From Paracidobacterium acidisoli (GTDB lineage: Bacteria; Acidobacteriota; Terriglobia; Terriglobales; Acidobacteriaceae), in assembly GCF_003428625.2 (NCBI RefSeq), contig NZ_QVQT02000006.1, positions 432,418-496,417 of the forward strand: a stretch of DNA of 64,000 bases. The letters are read 5' to 3'. How positions within the stretch are numbered: the first letter of the stretch is position 1; each line of letters opens with the position of its first letter. Below the pieces are notes generated by a model. It was not told where the DNA came from. It did no database searches and was given only the letters and a program-made list of their open reading frames with translations. The position numbers were made by a program, and so were the translations under genes. This document shows, piece after piece, positions 54,704 to 62,314 of the stretch.

Positions 54704-55606
54704 CCTCTCCGCCGCTCTCAGCTTCGCGCTGCGAGCCCGCGGATTGCGATCCGTCTCCTCCGCTTCCGCCGTCACCGGCTTCCGCGTCAGTACCTCGTAA
54801 ACTCCCTGCCGCGCTCCTTCGCGCAGCGCATCTTTTACCCGCCGGTCTTCGAGAGAGTGGAAGCTGATCGCGACCAGCCTTCCCTCCGGCTTCAGCAGCC
54901 TCGGCGCCGCTTCCAGCAGCGCTTCGATCTCCTCCAGCTCGGCGTTGACATAAATTCGGAGAGCCTGAAACGTCCTGGTCGCCGGATGCAGAGCATGACG
55001 CATTCTGTCCGATTTCATCGCCGGGGCCGCGGCCGAAACGATTCTGGCTAGTTGTGCCGTCGTCGTCACCGGCCGGGCCCTGACAATGGCTCTGGCGATT
55101 CTCCGCGACCTCCTTTCCTCTCCGAATTCGTAAATCAGATCGGCAAGCTCTTTTTCGCCGGCCTGGTTTACCACCTGTTCGGCAGACACCCCCTGGCGCG
55201 GATTCATCCGCATCTCCAGTGGCCCGTCCGCCTGAAAACTAAACCCTCTGTGCGCGTCGTCGAACTGCATCGAGCTCACGCCGAAGTCCGCCAGCAGACC
55301 ATCGAGACTCGCCGGTTCCAGCAGCTCGCCCGCCTGCGAAAACTCCACATCGTGCAGCACTACTTCGGGCATCTCCGGCCCCAGCTCCTCTTTCAGAGCC
55401 GCCAGCCGCTCCCTCGCCAGCGCCATCGTCTCCGGATCGCGGTCGAAGGCGATCAGCCTTCCCTCCGGACCCAGCACCCTGGCAATCGCCGACGAATGCC
55501 CTGCATAGCCCAGCGTGGCATCGGCATAGGTGCCGCCTCGCCGCACATTCAGGTATCGGATCGCATCTTTTAAAAGAACCGGCACATGCCGACTTTGTTC
55601 GCTCAT
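54668..55606 (-). CDS. rsmH: 16S rRNA (cytosine1402-N4)-methyltransferase
   Basis: 312 residues (also called MraW). HVPVLLKDAIRYLNVRRGGTYADATLGYAGHSSAIARVLGPEGRLIAFDRDPETM is the SAM-binding start, followed by LLADFGVSSMQFDDAHRGFSFQADGPLEMRMNP and VAISFHSLEDRRVKDAL. It methylates C1402 of 16S rRNA. The last nine or so residues (RDQGSGISE) are encoded by heptamer repeat, so the natural C-terminus has been replaced or extended. GGGGGAG precedes the ATG. It lies 42 bp after mraZ. Confidence 0.96.
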   Translation of the reverse strand: MSEQSRHVPVLLKDAIRYLNVRRGGTYADATLGYAGHSSAIARVLGPEGRLIAFDRDPETMALARERLAALKEELGPEMPEVVLHDVEFSQAGELLEPASLDGLLADFGVSSMQFDDAHRGFSFQADGPLEMRMNPRQGVSAEQVVNQAGEKELADLIYEFGEERRSRRIARAIVRARPVTTTAQLARIVSAAAPAMKSDRMRHALHPATRTFQALRIYVNAELEEIEALLEAAPRLLKPEGRLVAISFHSLEDRRVKDALREGARQGVYEVLTRKPVTAEAEETDRNPRARSAKLRAAERKSRDQGSGISE

Positions 55607-55648
55607 GTGCTCCCCCTCGGGGGTAAAAACTCTTAACAGCCAGTCCGC

Positions 55649-56089
55649 TTACAGCTTCAGGCTCGCCAGCTCCCGCGCATCGTCCACGGTCAGTTCGTTC
55701 TCTTCCATCTCGCGCTCGTACTCCTCGCGATTCGCCACTTCCAGATACTTCCCTTTGCCGATCACCAGCACATCGCCGGTCAGCTTCGCCTTGTCCCGCA
55801 GAATCTGCGGGATAAGCACCCGCGCCTGGGTGTCGATCTCCGACGTGTGGCCGAAGTAGTTCACCCGGTCCATCAGCTTCTTCTTCGCCGGATTCATATC
55901 CGGAATCTCGGCCAGCTTCAGCTCAATCGCTTCCCAGTCCTGCATCGCGTGAATCTCCGCCCGCTTCCCGTCCCGGCTCGTGATGAAAAAACGGATGTCG
56001 CCGCGCTCATCGAATCCGTGCCTGAACTCCGCCGGAATCTTCAGCCGACCCTTTTCATCCACCTTCGCCGGGTTGTTGCCGCGAAACAT
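55649..56089 (-). CDS. mraZ: Transcriptional regulator MraZ
   Basis: 146 residues with two AbrB-like halves: FRGNNPAKVDEKGRLKIPAEFRHGF and YFGHTSEIDTQARVLIPQILRDKAKLTGDVLVIGKGKYLEVANREEYE, each with the DxKGRLxIP or DxQxRVLIP pattern. MraZ binds direct repeats in front of its own operon and generally represses dcw transcription. It is the first gene of the operon. Three TGGNN repeats at 56196-56220 stand where it should bind. Confidence 0.96.
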   Translation of the reverse strand: MFRGNNPAKVDEKGRLKIPAEFRHGFDERGDIRFFITSRDGKRAEIHAMQDWEAIELKLAEIPDMNPAKKKLMDRVNYFGHTSEIDTQARVLIPQILRDKAKLTGDVLVIGKGKYLEVANREEYEREMEENELTVDDARELASLKL

Positions 56090-56195
56090 TTGCGAAAACC
56101 CCTTGCCAGATCCAGTCCATCCGGTTCAGGCTGTCGAGAGTGAGGCTTTATCGACCCCTGCCTGCTTCGGTTAAACCGTGAAATCAGCCCTCAGA

Positions 56196-56251
56196 CTCCA
56201 TTTTGGGCCACTTCACTCCACAATCCTGGCGCATGGCTGGTACCGTGTCAA
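56196..56251 (-). promoter_or_regulatory. mraZ promoter and MraZ-box-like repeats
   Basis: On the minus strand a consensus -35 TTGACA (56251-56246), a 17-bp spacer and CAGGAT as -10 (56228-56223) are followed by three direct repeats TGGAG, TGGCC, TGGAG (56220-56216, 56210-56206, 56200-56196) spaced by exactly five bases. E. coli MraZ boxes are TGGGN repeats with five-base spacers; here the third G is replaced, which may reflect altered specificity. Confidence 0.68.
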
Positions 56252-56346
56252 AGGGAAAAACACCTTATTTCGGGGCAAAAATGAGCAATTTCCGGGGGGT
56301 CGGAAGCGCCGCTGTGGAAACCTCAAGGAATAGCGGGAATTCAGAT

Positions 56347-56374
56347 CGTTAACCACTACCAGTAGTGGTTAACG
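56347..56374. promoter_or_regulatory. 28-bp perfect palindrome upstream of the dcw promoter
   Basis: CGTTAACCACTAC (56347-56359), a central CA, then GTAGTGGTTAACG (56362-56374): 13-bp arms without mismatch. It lies 95 bp upstream of the mraZ -35 and 97 bp beyond the DUF2127 stop. With only a two-base centre it is a poor RNA terminator and looks like a dimeric regulator site. Confidence 0.7.
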
Positions 56375-56470
56375 AGTTTGGTTCCGTTTTAGCTTCTGCC
56401 TCTTGTCAGATCGCCCGGCTCAAGGTAAGTCGAAAACCCGCCGATAGATACAACCTTCTTCCCGGCAGAT

Positions 56471-57001
56471 TCATCCACGCGCTCCGCGCCGGCGCTCGCG
56501 AATGCGCGCCTGCACCACAAACACCAGATACACCACCACCAGCACATTCACTGCGGTCACGCCGGCCTTCATCCACGTCAGGTGGCGATGCATCTCCCAG
56601 AACTCCCACGGCAGAAACGATGCCGTAAGAATGATGGTCACGTATTCGGCCCATGCCTTCTGCAGCACCAGGCCGATGCCTTCAGTCGCGTGCAGCGCCG
56701 CATAGCCGAAGATCACCGCGCTGATCTGACGCAGCCGGTGCGGATCGATCATCGCCACCCGTTCGAGGATCAGGTTGACCAGCCGCCCTTCCGAGTTGAA
56801 GCGCAGCACGTTGATGAAGTGTGTCGCCACGTCCACCAGGTCCGCGCGGCGCAGCAGCAGCTTCACCGCGCCAATGCCCAGCAGAACAAACAGCGTCGCC
56901 TCCACCAGCTTGTAGACGCCGATCGCGATCAGCCATTTGTCGTGAACGGAAGACGATCGTTCCGTGCTGTGATCCTGTTTCGTGGGAGCCGATGCTGACA
57001 T
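56471..57001 (-). CDS. DUF2127 membrane protein
   Basis: 176 residues with four predicted membrane segments: WLIAIGVYKLVEATLFVLLGIGAVKLL, ISAVIFGYAALHATEGIGLVLQ, YVTIILTASFLPWEFWEMHRHLTW and VTAVNVLVVVYLVFVVQ. This is the DUF2127 pattern; the FLPWEFWEMHRH stretch is characteristic. Function unknown. The N-terminus is polar, the C-terminus basic. It is transcribed towards mraZ but separated from it by the dcw promoter region, and is divergent from the ferritin-like genes. Confidence 0.85.
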   Translation of the reverse strand: MSASAPTKQDHSTERSSSVHDKWLIAIGVYKLVEATLFVLLGIGAVKLLLRRADLVDVATHFINVLRFNSEGRLVNLILERVAMIDPHRLRQISAVIFGYAALHATEGIGLVLQKAWAEYVTIILTASFLPWEFWEMHRHLTWMKAGVTAVNVLVVVYLVFVVQARIRERRRGARG

Positions 57002-57233
57002 GTGCAGCTTTTATTCTCGCACCTGCCGGTCCCGTCTACCCACATGCCTCAGCCAAAACGCGGCGATGCACCATGCGTGAAAACCGTTGGATCATCTCGC
57101 TTGCGTCCCGTCGAAGCCATCTTTCGGCAAAGCATTCCTGACCGCAATCCGCTCCTGCCAGGCCGCGCGTTCTCTCTGCGTACGAATCGATGCGGCACGA
57201 GCATCGCGCAGGTCAACTAAGGGAGGAACTTAC

Positions 57234-58154
57234 GTGGAAAATCTCAATCGGCTGGCAGGAAAGCGCCTCTCGCGGCGCCGATTTCTTGCCGGAATCGGAA
57301 CAGGCGCCGGCGCTGCTGCCGCGCTGACCGTCGCTGCAGGCTGCGGCGGCCACAGCAATAACAGCTCGTCCACAGGAACAGGCTCCGGACCCGGCACAGG
57401 CACCGGAGCCACCATCACCGATACGGACATCCTCAACTTCGCGCTCAACCTCGAATACCTCGAAGCCGAGTTCTACCTGCGCGCCACCACCGGCTCAGGC
57501 CTCTCTTCCACCGACTCCGGCGGCACCGGCACCGTGACCGGCGGCGCGATGGTGCCCTTCAAAACGCCCGCCATCCAGCAGTACGCCGTCGAGATCGCAA
57601 ATGACGAGCTGGCCCACGTTCGCTTCCTGCGGAAGGCCCTCGGCTCCGCCGCCGTCGGCCGTCCCGATATTGATCTCACCAACAGCTTCAATGCGGCGGC
57701 CATGGCCGCCGGCATCGGCCCGGCCTTCAACCCCTTCGCCGACGAGAACAGCTTCATCGTCGGCGCCTTTACCTTTGAGGATGTGGGCGTCACCGCCTAT
57801 CACGGTGCGGCCACTCTGCTCACCGTCTCCTCCGACCTCGCTGCCGCAGGCGGCATTCTGGGCACCGAGGCCTATCACGCCGGCACCATCCGCACCCTGC
57901 TCACCCAGCTCGGTACTCCTTACATTACTTATGCCAACCAGATCTCAGCCCTGCGCGCATCCGCCGGCGGCGGAGCGGAGACCACACTCTCCAGCACCTC
58001 CATCGTCGCCTGCGACTCCAGTTCCATCTCCTGGGACCGCACCGCAAGCCAGGTTCTGCACATTGTCTATCTCAGCGCAATGGCAGGAGTGGTCAGCAAG
58101 GGTGGCTTCTTTCCCAGCGGCCTCAACGGCACCATCACCGCGACTACCACCTAG
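57234..58154 (+). CDS. Tat-exported ferritin-like domain protein
   Basis: 306 residues from GTG 57234 with GGGAGG upstream. A Tat signal (RLSRRRFLAGIGTGAGAAAAL) ends at AAGCGGH, where the Cys could be lipidated. After a Gly/Ser/Thr linker the ferritin-like domain (Ferritin_2/DUF4439-type) starts DTDILNFALNLEYLEAEFYLRAT and continues with EIANDELAHVRFLRKALG, FEDVGVTAYHGAA and TEAYHAGTIRTLL, which supply the carboxylate and His metal ligands. It probably binds two metal ions in the periplasm. It is followed 28 bp later by a second related gene. Confidence 0.88.
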   Translation: MENLNRLAGKRLSRRRFLAGIGTGAGAAAALTVAAGCGGHSNNSSSTGTGSGPGTGTGATITDTDILNFALNLEYLEAEFYLRATTGSGLSSTDSGGTGTVTGGAMVPFKTPAIQQYAVEIANDELAHVRFLRKALGSAAVGRPDIDLTNSFNAAAMAAGIGPAFNPFADENSFIVGAFTFEDVGVTAYHGAATLLTVSSDLAAAGGILGTEAYHAGTIRTLLTQLGTPYITYANQISALRASAGGGAETTLSSTSIVACDSSSISWDRTASQVLHIVYLSAMAGVVSKGGFFPSGLNGTITATTT

Positions 58155-58182
58155 ACGAGAAATGGAAATGGAGAACTCTCAC

Positions 58183-59064
58183 ATGGATCAGACACCCATC
58201 GAACCGTCCCCGGGCAAAAACCGCCGCTCCGCTCTCCTGCTCGGCGGAGCAGCCCTGGCCGGCCTCGCCCTTACCCGCAGCGCCTTCGCGCAGTCCACGG
58301 TCTCCGACTCGGATATCCTCAACTTCGCTCTCAACCTTGAATTCCTCGAGGGGCAGTTCTATACCCTCGCCACCACCGGCATGACCCTCGACCAGGCCGG
58401 CATTTCCACCAAAAGCGGCAGCGGCACCGCCGGAGGAACGGTCTCCGTCAAAACCAGCCCGATGGTTCCCTTCACCACGCCGCTTCTCCAGCAGTTCGCT
58501 GCTGAAGTCGCGATGGACGAGCAGAACCACGTCAAATTCCTCCAGTCCGCCCTGGGCTCCTCGGCAGTCGCCCAGCCCAACATCGATCTGATGGCCAGCT
58601 TCAATACCCTTGCCCAGGCCGCCGGTCTGGGATCTGCCTTCGACCCCTTCGCCAGCGAGACCAACTTCCTCCTTGGCGCCTTTATCTTCGAGGATGTCGG
58701 CGTCACCGCCTATCAGGGAGCCGCCACGCTCCTCTCCAGCAAAACCTATCTGGACAAGGCAATCGGCATTCACAACGTCGAGGCTTATCACGCCGCTTCC
58801 ATCCGCACCCGCATCTTCCAGGCAGGTACCGCAGCGCAATCGGCATCGCAGGCCATCGCCGCCGCCCGCGCCTCGCTCGACGGCACCGGCAACGACGACA
58901 TCGGCGTCAGTGTCGGCAGCGGCGGAGCGGCCACCATCGTCGACAACGACGCCAACGCCATGACCTACGCCCGCACCACCGCGCAGGTTCTGAAGATCGT
59001 CTACGGCGGAGGCTCCTCCGGCGGCGTCTTCTTCCCCAACGGCCTCAACGGAACCATTAAGTAA
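58183..59064 (+). CDS. Tat-exported ferritin-like domain protein (paralogue)
   Basis: 293 residues from ATG 58183 with GGAG nine bases upstream; ATG 58162 and 58168 are alternatives. The signal peptide (NRRSALLLGGAALAGLALTRSAFAQS) has RR but an imperfect Tat motif. The domain repeats the neighbour's pattern: DILNFALNLEFLEGQFYTLAT, EVAMDEQNHVKFLQSALG, FEDVGVTAYQGAA, NVEAYHAASIRTRIF, and the shared C-terminus VFFPNGLNGTIK. The two genes are a tandem duplication that has diverged, most clearly at the linker. A terminator follows. Confidence 0.88.
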   Translation: MDQTPIEPSPGKNRRSALLLGGAALAGLALTRSAFAQSTVSDSDILNFALNLEFLEGQFYTLATTGMTLDQAGISTKSGSGTAGGTVSVKTSPMVPFTTPLLQQFAAEVAMDEQNHVKFLQSALGSSAVAQPNIDLMASFNTLAQAAGLGSAFDPFASETNFLLGAFIFEDVGVTAYQGAATLLSSKTYLDKAIGIHNVEAYHAASIRTRIFQAGTAAQSASQAIAAARASLDGTGNDDIGVSVGSGGAATIVDNDANAMTYARTTAQVLKIVYGGGSSGGVFFPNGLNGTIK

Positions 59065-59090
59065 GTAACCGTCATCAGCGCAAACGACAC

Positions 59091-59119
59091 AGGGCCGGAA
59101 GCTTCCTCATTCCGGCCCT
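59091..59119 (+). terminator. Terminator after the ferritin-like operon
   Basis: A 10-bp perfect stem (AGGGCCGGAA 59091-59100 with TTCCGGCCCT 59110-59119) around a nine-base loop, followed by CTCGTTTGT. It lies 27 bp after the stop of the second ferritin-like gene. Confidence 0.8.
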
Positions 59120-59237
59120 CTCGTTTGTGGCCGCGACAGATGCTCTTTTCGCTCCGGTCTGTACGAATTCCGTACAGAGCCCGCACGGATCACGCTTTTC
59201 TCGCCTTTGTTCCGAGACTGCTGTATGTTGAGGAGCG

Positions 59238-59834
59238 ATGCGTCACCGCTATACCTGGTCGACCGAGAGCTGGGTCCCGTGGCCGCCCGCTCTCGTCTTC
59301 GCCTTTTTCGCCAATCCGCAGAACCTGCCGCTGCTCTCTCCGCCGCGGCAAAAGATGCGCATCGAGGAGGTGAAGATCGTCGCCCCGCCCCCCGCTCCGG
59401 CCACCGCCGACGCCATGCGCGGCTTCCACAACGTGGCCGCCGGCGTGGGATCGGCCATCACGCTCAGCTTTCGGCCCTCCCGCATCTCCCTCAAACGCAC
59501 CACATGGGAGGCGCGCATCGCCGAGTTCGTCTGGAACCAGCACCTCTGCGATGAGCAGGTGCGCGGCCCCTTCGCCTTCTGGCAGCACTTCCACCGCGTG
59601 AAGGAGCATGCCCATCAGGGCGCGTGGGGAACCCTGATCATCGACCAGATCGCCTACGAGCTTCCCCTCGGCCCCATCGGCAGCCTCGCTCACGCCCTCT
59701 TCGTACGCCGCCGGATCGAGCAGATGTTTGCTTACCGCCAGAAGCGCCTGGCCGAGATCCTCGCCCGAACCGGCAAGGTCTTCCAGAAGGCCGGCGCGCA
59801 GCGCTTCAGCGGACTGAAAGACCGCAGTACATAG
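59238..59834 (+). CDS. SRPBCC-family (START/Bet v1-like) protein
   Basis: 198 residues. The sequence starts YTWSTESWVPWPPALVFAFFANPQNLPLLSPP, the first strand and helix of polyketide cyclase/COQ10-type SRPBCC proteins, and ends with the long C-terminal helix FVRRRIEQMFAYRQKRLAEIL. WEARIAEFVWNQHLCDEQVRGPFAFWQHFHRVKE forms the central sheet. These folds bind hydrophobic ligands; none can be named here. The TAG stop is the first triplet of the heptamer element at 59834-60097. Confidence 0.8.
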   Translation: MRHRYTWSTESWVPWPPALVFAFFANPQNLPLLSPPRQKMRIEEVKIVAPPPAPATADAMRGFHNVAAGVGSAITLSFRPSRISLKRTTWEARIAEFVWNQHLCDEQVRGPFAFWQHFHRVKEHAHQGAWGTLIIDQIAYELPLGPIGSLAHALFVRRRIEQMFAYRQKRLAEILARTGKVFQKAGAQRFSGLKDRST

Positions 59835-60097
59835 ATCAGGGATCAGGGATCAGGGATTAGGGATCAGGGATTAGCTGTTAGCCATCAGGAACAGCCATCA
59901 GGAACAGCCATCAGGAATGAGCGATCCCCAATAGCCCTTCGTCCTTAGCTGTCAGAGCATCGGGTGCCCCATGTCCGGATGTTCGGACATAGGCTCATGC
60001 AGTTCTTAGAGATAAGCAACCACCAGAAAATCTGTGCGTCCGGGCTCGAACAGCTAATGGATAACAGCTGATCCCTGATGGCTGATCCCTGCCTTTA
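59834..60097. repeat. Heptamer element between the SRPBCC gene and dxs
   Basis: Left arm: GATCAGG, GATCAGG, GATCAGG, GATTAGG, GATCAGG, GATTAGC, TGTTAGC, CATCAGG in register from 59834 to 59889, then 13-bp repeats of CATCAGGAACAGC to 59921. A core with CTTCGTCCTTA (similar to the dcw copies) and the GGGTGC hairpin follows. Right arm: TGATCCC, TGATGGC, TGATCCC, TGCCTTT (60069-60096). The left edge starts at the SRPBCC stop codon and the right edge ends at the dxs stop codon. Confidence 0.9.
59962..59990. repeat. Hairpin repeat (GGGTGC family), copy 2
   Basis: GGGTGCCCC followed by a 7-bp stem (ATGTCCG 59971-59977 with CGGACAT 59984-59990) around GATGTT. It matches copy 1 at 46662-46693 in order, stem and spacing, and here lies in the core of a heptamer element. 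Confidence 0.75.
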
Positions 60098-61978
60098 ATG
60101 ACTGATCGCCAGCCGCCGCTTCGTCGGCAGCCACGGAGCCAGCTTCTCCAGCGCCGCCTCCACGCTGATGCCGTGCCGTGCCCGCAGCGCGTCGACCTTG
60201 CCGTGCTCGATGAACCGGTCCGGCCAGCCGATCCGCACCACCGGCGTCTCGATCTGCATCTCGCTCAGCGCCTCAAGCATCGCGCTGCCAAAGCCGCCCA
60301 TCAGCACGTGATCTTCAAAGGTCACGATCGCGGTCACACGCTTCGCGTACGCCGCAATCAGGTCCTTATCCAGCGGCTTCACGAATCGCGGATTGATCAC
60401 CGCCGCCGAATATCCGCGCTGCTCCAGCACATCGGCCAGCTCTCCGGCCATCGGCAGCAGCGCGCCCAGCCCGAAGATGGCAAAGTCGTCGCCCTCGCGC
60501 ACCACCTCCGCCTTCCCGATCGGCAGCGCCTTCGGATGCGTCTTCACCGCCGCGCCCGGTCCGGTTCCACGCGGATACCGCACCGCGCTCGGCCCCTCGT
60601 GCAGCATCGCCGTGTACAGCATATCGGCCAGCTCGTCTTCGTCCTTCGGCACCATGTGCACGATGTTCGGAATGCCGCGCAGGTAGCTGATATCGAAGAG
60701 CCCGTGATGCGTCGCGCCGTCGTCGCCGCTCAGCCCGCCGCGGTCCATGCAGAAGACCACCGGAAGATTCTGCAGACAGACATCGTGCACGATCGGATCG
60801 AAGGCCCTCTGCAGAAACGTCGAGTAGATCGCGCAGAACGGCCTGTAGCCGCGCGTTGCCATGCCCGCCGCAAAGATCACCGCATGCTCTTCGGCAATCC
60901 CCACGTCGAAATACTTCTTCGGATGATGCGGCCGGAATAGATCGAGCGCCGTCCCGTTCGGCATCGCCGCCGTAATCGCGACCAGCTTATCGTTTTCGTT
61001 GGCCAGCTTCACCAGCGTATCGGCAAAGACCTCGGAGTACGTCTTCTGCCCCGCCGGCTTCGTTTCGCCCGTCTCCGGATCGTACGGCCCCAGCCCGTGA
61101 AACTTCTTCTGCTTGTCGAGCGCCGGCTGAAAGCCTCGTCCCTTCTGCGTAATCGCGTGCAGAATGACCGGCTTGTCCTGCTGCTTCAGAAATTTGAAGG
61201 TCTCGATCAGCAGACCGATATTGTGTCCATCGAGCGGCCCGTAATAGGTCAGCCCAAACTCCTCGAAGAAGACCGACGGCCACAGCAATCCCTTCGCCGC
61301 CTCTTCGGCGCGGCGCACCACATTCACCGCCGCCTTGCCGCCCACCTTTTCCAGCAGCCGCTGCGCGCTGCCGTGCAGGTGCGAGACGTGCTCGTTGGTG
61401 ACGATCTTGTGCAGATACTTCGCAATCGCGCCGACATTGCGGTCAATCGACCACTCGTTGTCGTTCAGCACCACGATCAGCCGCTTCGTCTGCTCCAGAT
61501 TGTTCAGCGCCTCGAACGAGATGCCGTTCGTGAACGCCGCATCGCCGGCCATCGCAATCACGTGCTCTTTGCCGCCGGCCATGTCGCGCGCCACCGCCAT
61601 GCCCAGCGCCGCCGACAGCGCCGTGCCCGCATGCCCCGCTCCATAGCTGTCGTGTTCGCTCTCGGTGCGCAGCATAAAGCCGTTCAGGCCGCCCGGCTGC
61701 CGGATCGTGTCCATCTTTTCGCGGCGTCCCGTCAGCAGCTTGTGAATATAGGCCTGGTGACTCACGTCGAAGACAAACCGGTCCTGCGGCGTGTCGAAGA
61801 CGTAGTGCATCGCCAGCGTCAGCTCCACCACGCCCAGGTTCGGCCCCAGGTGCCCGCCGGTTCTTGAAAGTGTGAAGATCAGCCGTTCCCGTATTTCCTG
61901 TGCGAGGGACTCAAGCTGCGGGATCGTGAACCGCTTGATATCGGCAGGCGAATGGATCGTATCGAGTAATTTGCCCAT
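60095..61978 (-). CDS. dxs: 1-deoxy-D-xylulose-5-phosphate synthase
   Basis: 627 residues from ATG 61978, with GGTGA upstream; the frame opens at 62167 but includes a terminator. Thiamine diphosphate site GDAAFTNGISFEALNN through LNDNEWSID, the N-terminal VSHQAYIHKLLTGRR, the transketolase-like AEEHAVIFAAGMA, and MDRGGLSGDDGATHHGLFDI are all present. It makes DXP from pyruvate and glyceraldehyde 3-phosphate, the first step of the MEP isoprenoid pathway, which also feeds undecaprenyl phosphate for the cell wall. The last residues (LAISH) reach the edge of a heptamer element. Confidence 0.97.
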   Translation of the reverse strand: MGKLLDTIHSPADIKRFTIPQLESLAQEIRERLIFTLSRTGGHLGPNLGVVELTLAMHYVFDTPQDRFVFDVSHQAYIHKLLTGRREKMDTIRQPGGLNGFMLRTESEHDSYGAGHAGTALSAALGMAVARDMAGGKEHVIAMAGDAAFTNGISFEALNNLEQTKRLIVVLNDNEWSIDRNVGAIAKYLHKIVTNEHVSHLHGSAQRLLEKVGGKAAVNVVRRAEEAAKGLLWPSVFFEEFGLTYYGPLDGHNIGLLIETFKFLKQQDKPVILHAITQKGRGFQPALDKQKKFHGLGPYDPETGETKPAGQKTYSEVFADTLVKLANENDKLVAITAAMPNGTALDLFRPHHPKKYFDVGIAEEHAVIFAAGMATRGYRPFCAIYSTFLQRAFDPIVHDVCLQNLPVVFCMDRGGLSGDDGATHHGLFDISYLRGIPNIVHMVPKDEDELADMLYTAMLHEGPSAVRYPRGTGPGAAVKTHPKALPIGKAEVVREGDDFAIFGLGALLPMAGELADVLEQRGYSAAVINPRFVKPLDKDLIAAYAKRVTAIVTFEDHVLMGGFGSAMLEALSEMQIETPVVRIGWPDRFIEHGKVDALRARHGISVEAALEKLAPWLPTKRRLAISH

Positions 61979-62314
61979 GCAGTCACCAGAGATGCGGCCG
62001 CCCCCCGGCTGTTCCGGCAAACCCGGCCCGGGGAAGGGCACCCTGCCGCCTGAATCAAAAAAGACCCCGCAGAAATGGGGCCTCTTCCATCGGCAAACAG
62101 GTTGTCTCTGAGGTGCAAGTATAACAGTTTTATAAAGATTTTCCCGCCGCGCACAGGAAGGAAGCAATGCTCTCCCGCACCGGCCCGCAATCGCTCGCCG
62201 CCGCGGCGCGCCAGGGCAAATCCGCTCACAGACTGCTCATCTGTTTCGGAATTCAGAAGAATGTCCCGGAGTTCGGCACGCTCAGACTCTGAAGCTCAGA
62301 GCCGGAACCCGGAA
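61979..62314. other. dxs leader region
   Basis: Between the minus-strand esterase stop and dxs. It contains an AT-rich promoter-like stretch (TATACT on the minus strand at 62124-62119), a terminator at 62055-62087 and then only 77 bases to the dxs ATG, with no promoter seen in those 77. This layout suggests a leader RNA. A minus-strand 11-codon frame (62090-62055, MEEAPFLRGLF) runs through the terminator stem. Confidence 0.5.
62055..62087 (-). terminator. Intrinsic terminator in the dxs leader
   Basis: On the minus strand AGAGGCCCC (62085-62077) pairs with GGGGTCTTT (62068-62060) across an eight-base loop, using G-U pairs where needed, and runs into TTTTTT. It lies about 80 bases upstream of dxs and 230 bases after the esterase stop. 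Confidence 0.75.

Larger units (their letters stand above)
56090..56470. other. dcw operon promoter region
   Basis: This 381-bp gap between mraZ and the DUF2127 gene contains the mraZ promoter and MraZ-box-like repeats (56196-56251), a leader of about 105 bases to the mraZ start, and a 28-bp perfect palindrome at 56347-56374. It is richer in A and T than its surroundings. No open frame looks real. Confidence 0.7.

Noticed and set aside
62055..62090. Thiamine pyrophosphate riboswitch before dxs
   Set aside because: Dxs uses thiamine diphosphate, so I looked for the conserved CUGAGA and ACCUGA blocks of the riboswitch, but they are not present in the right order.
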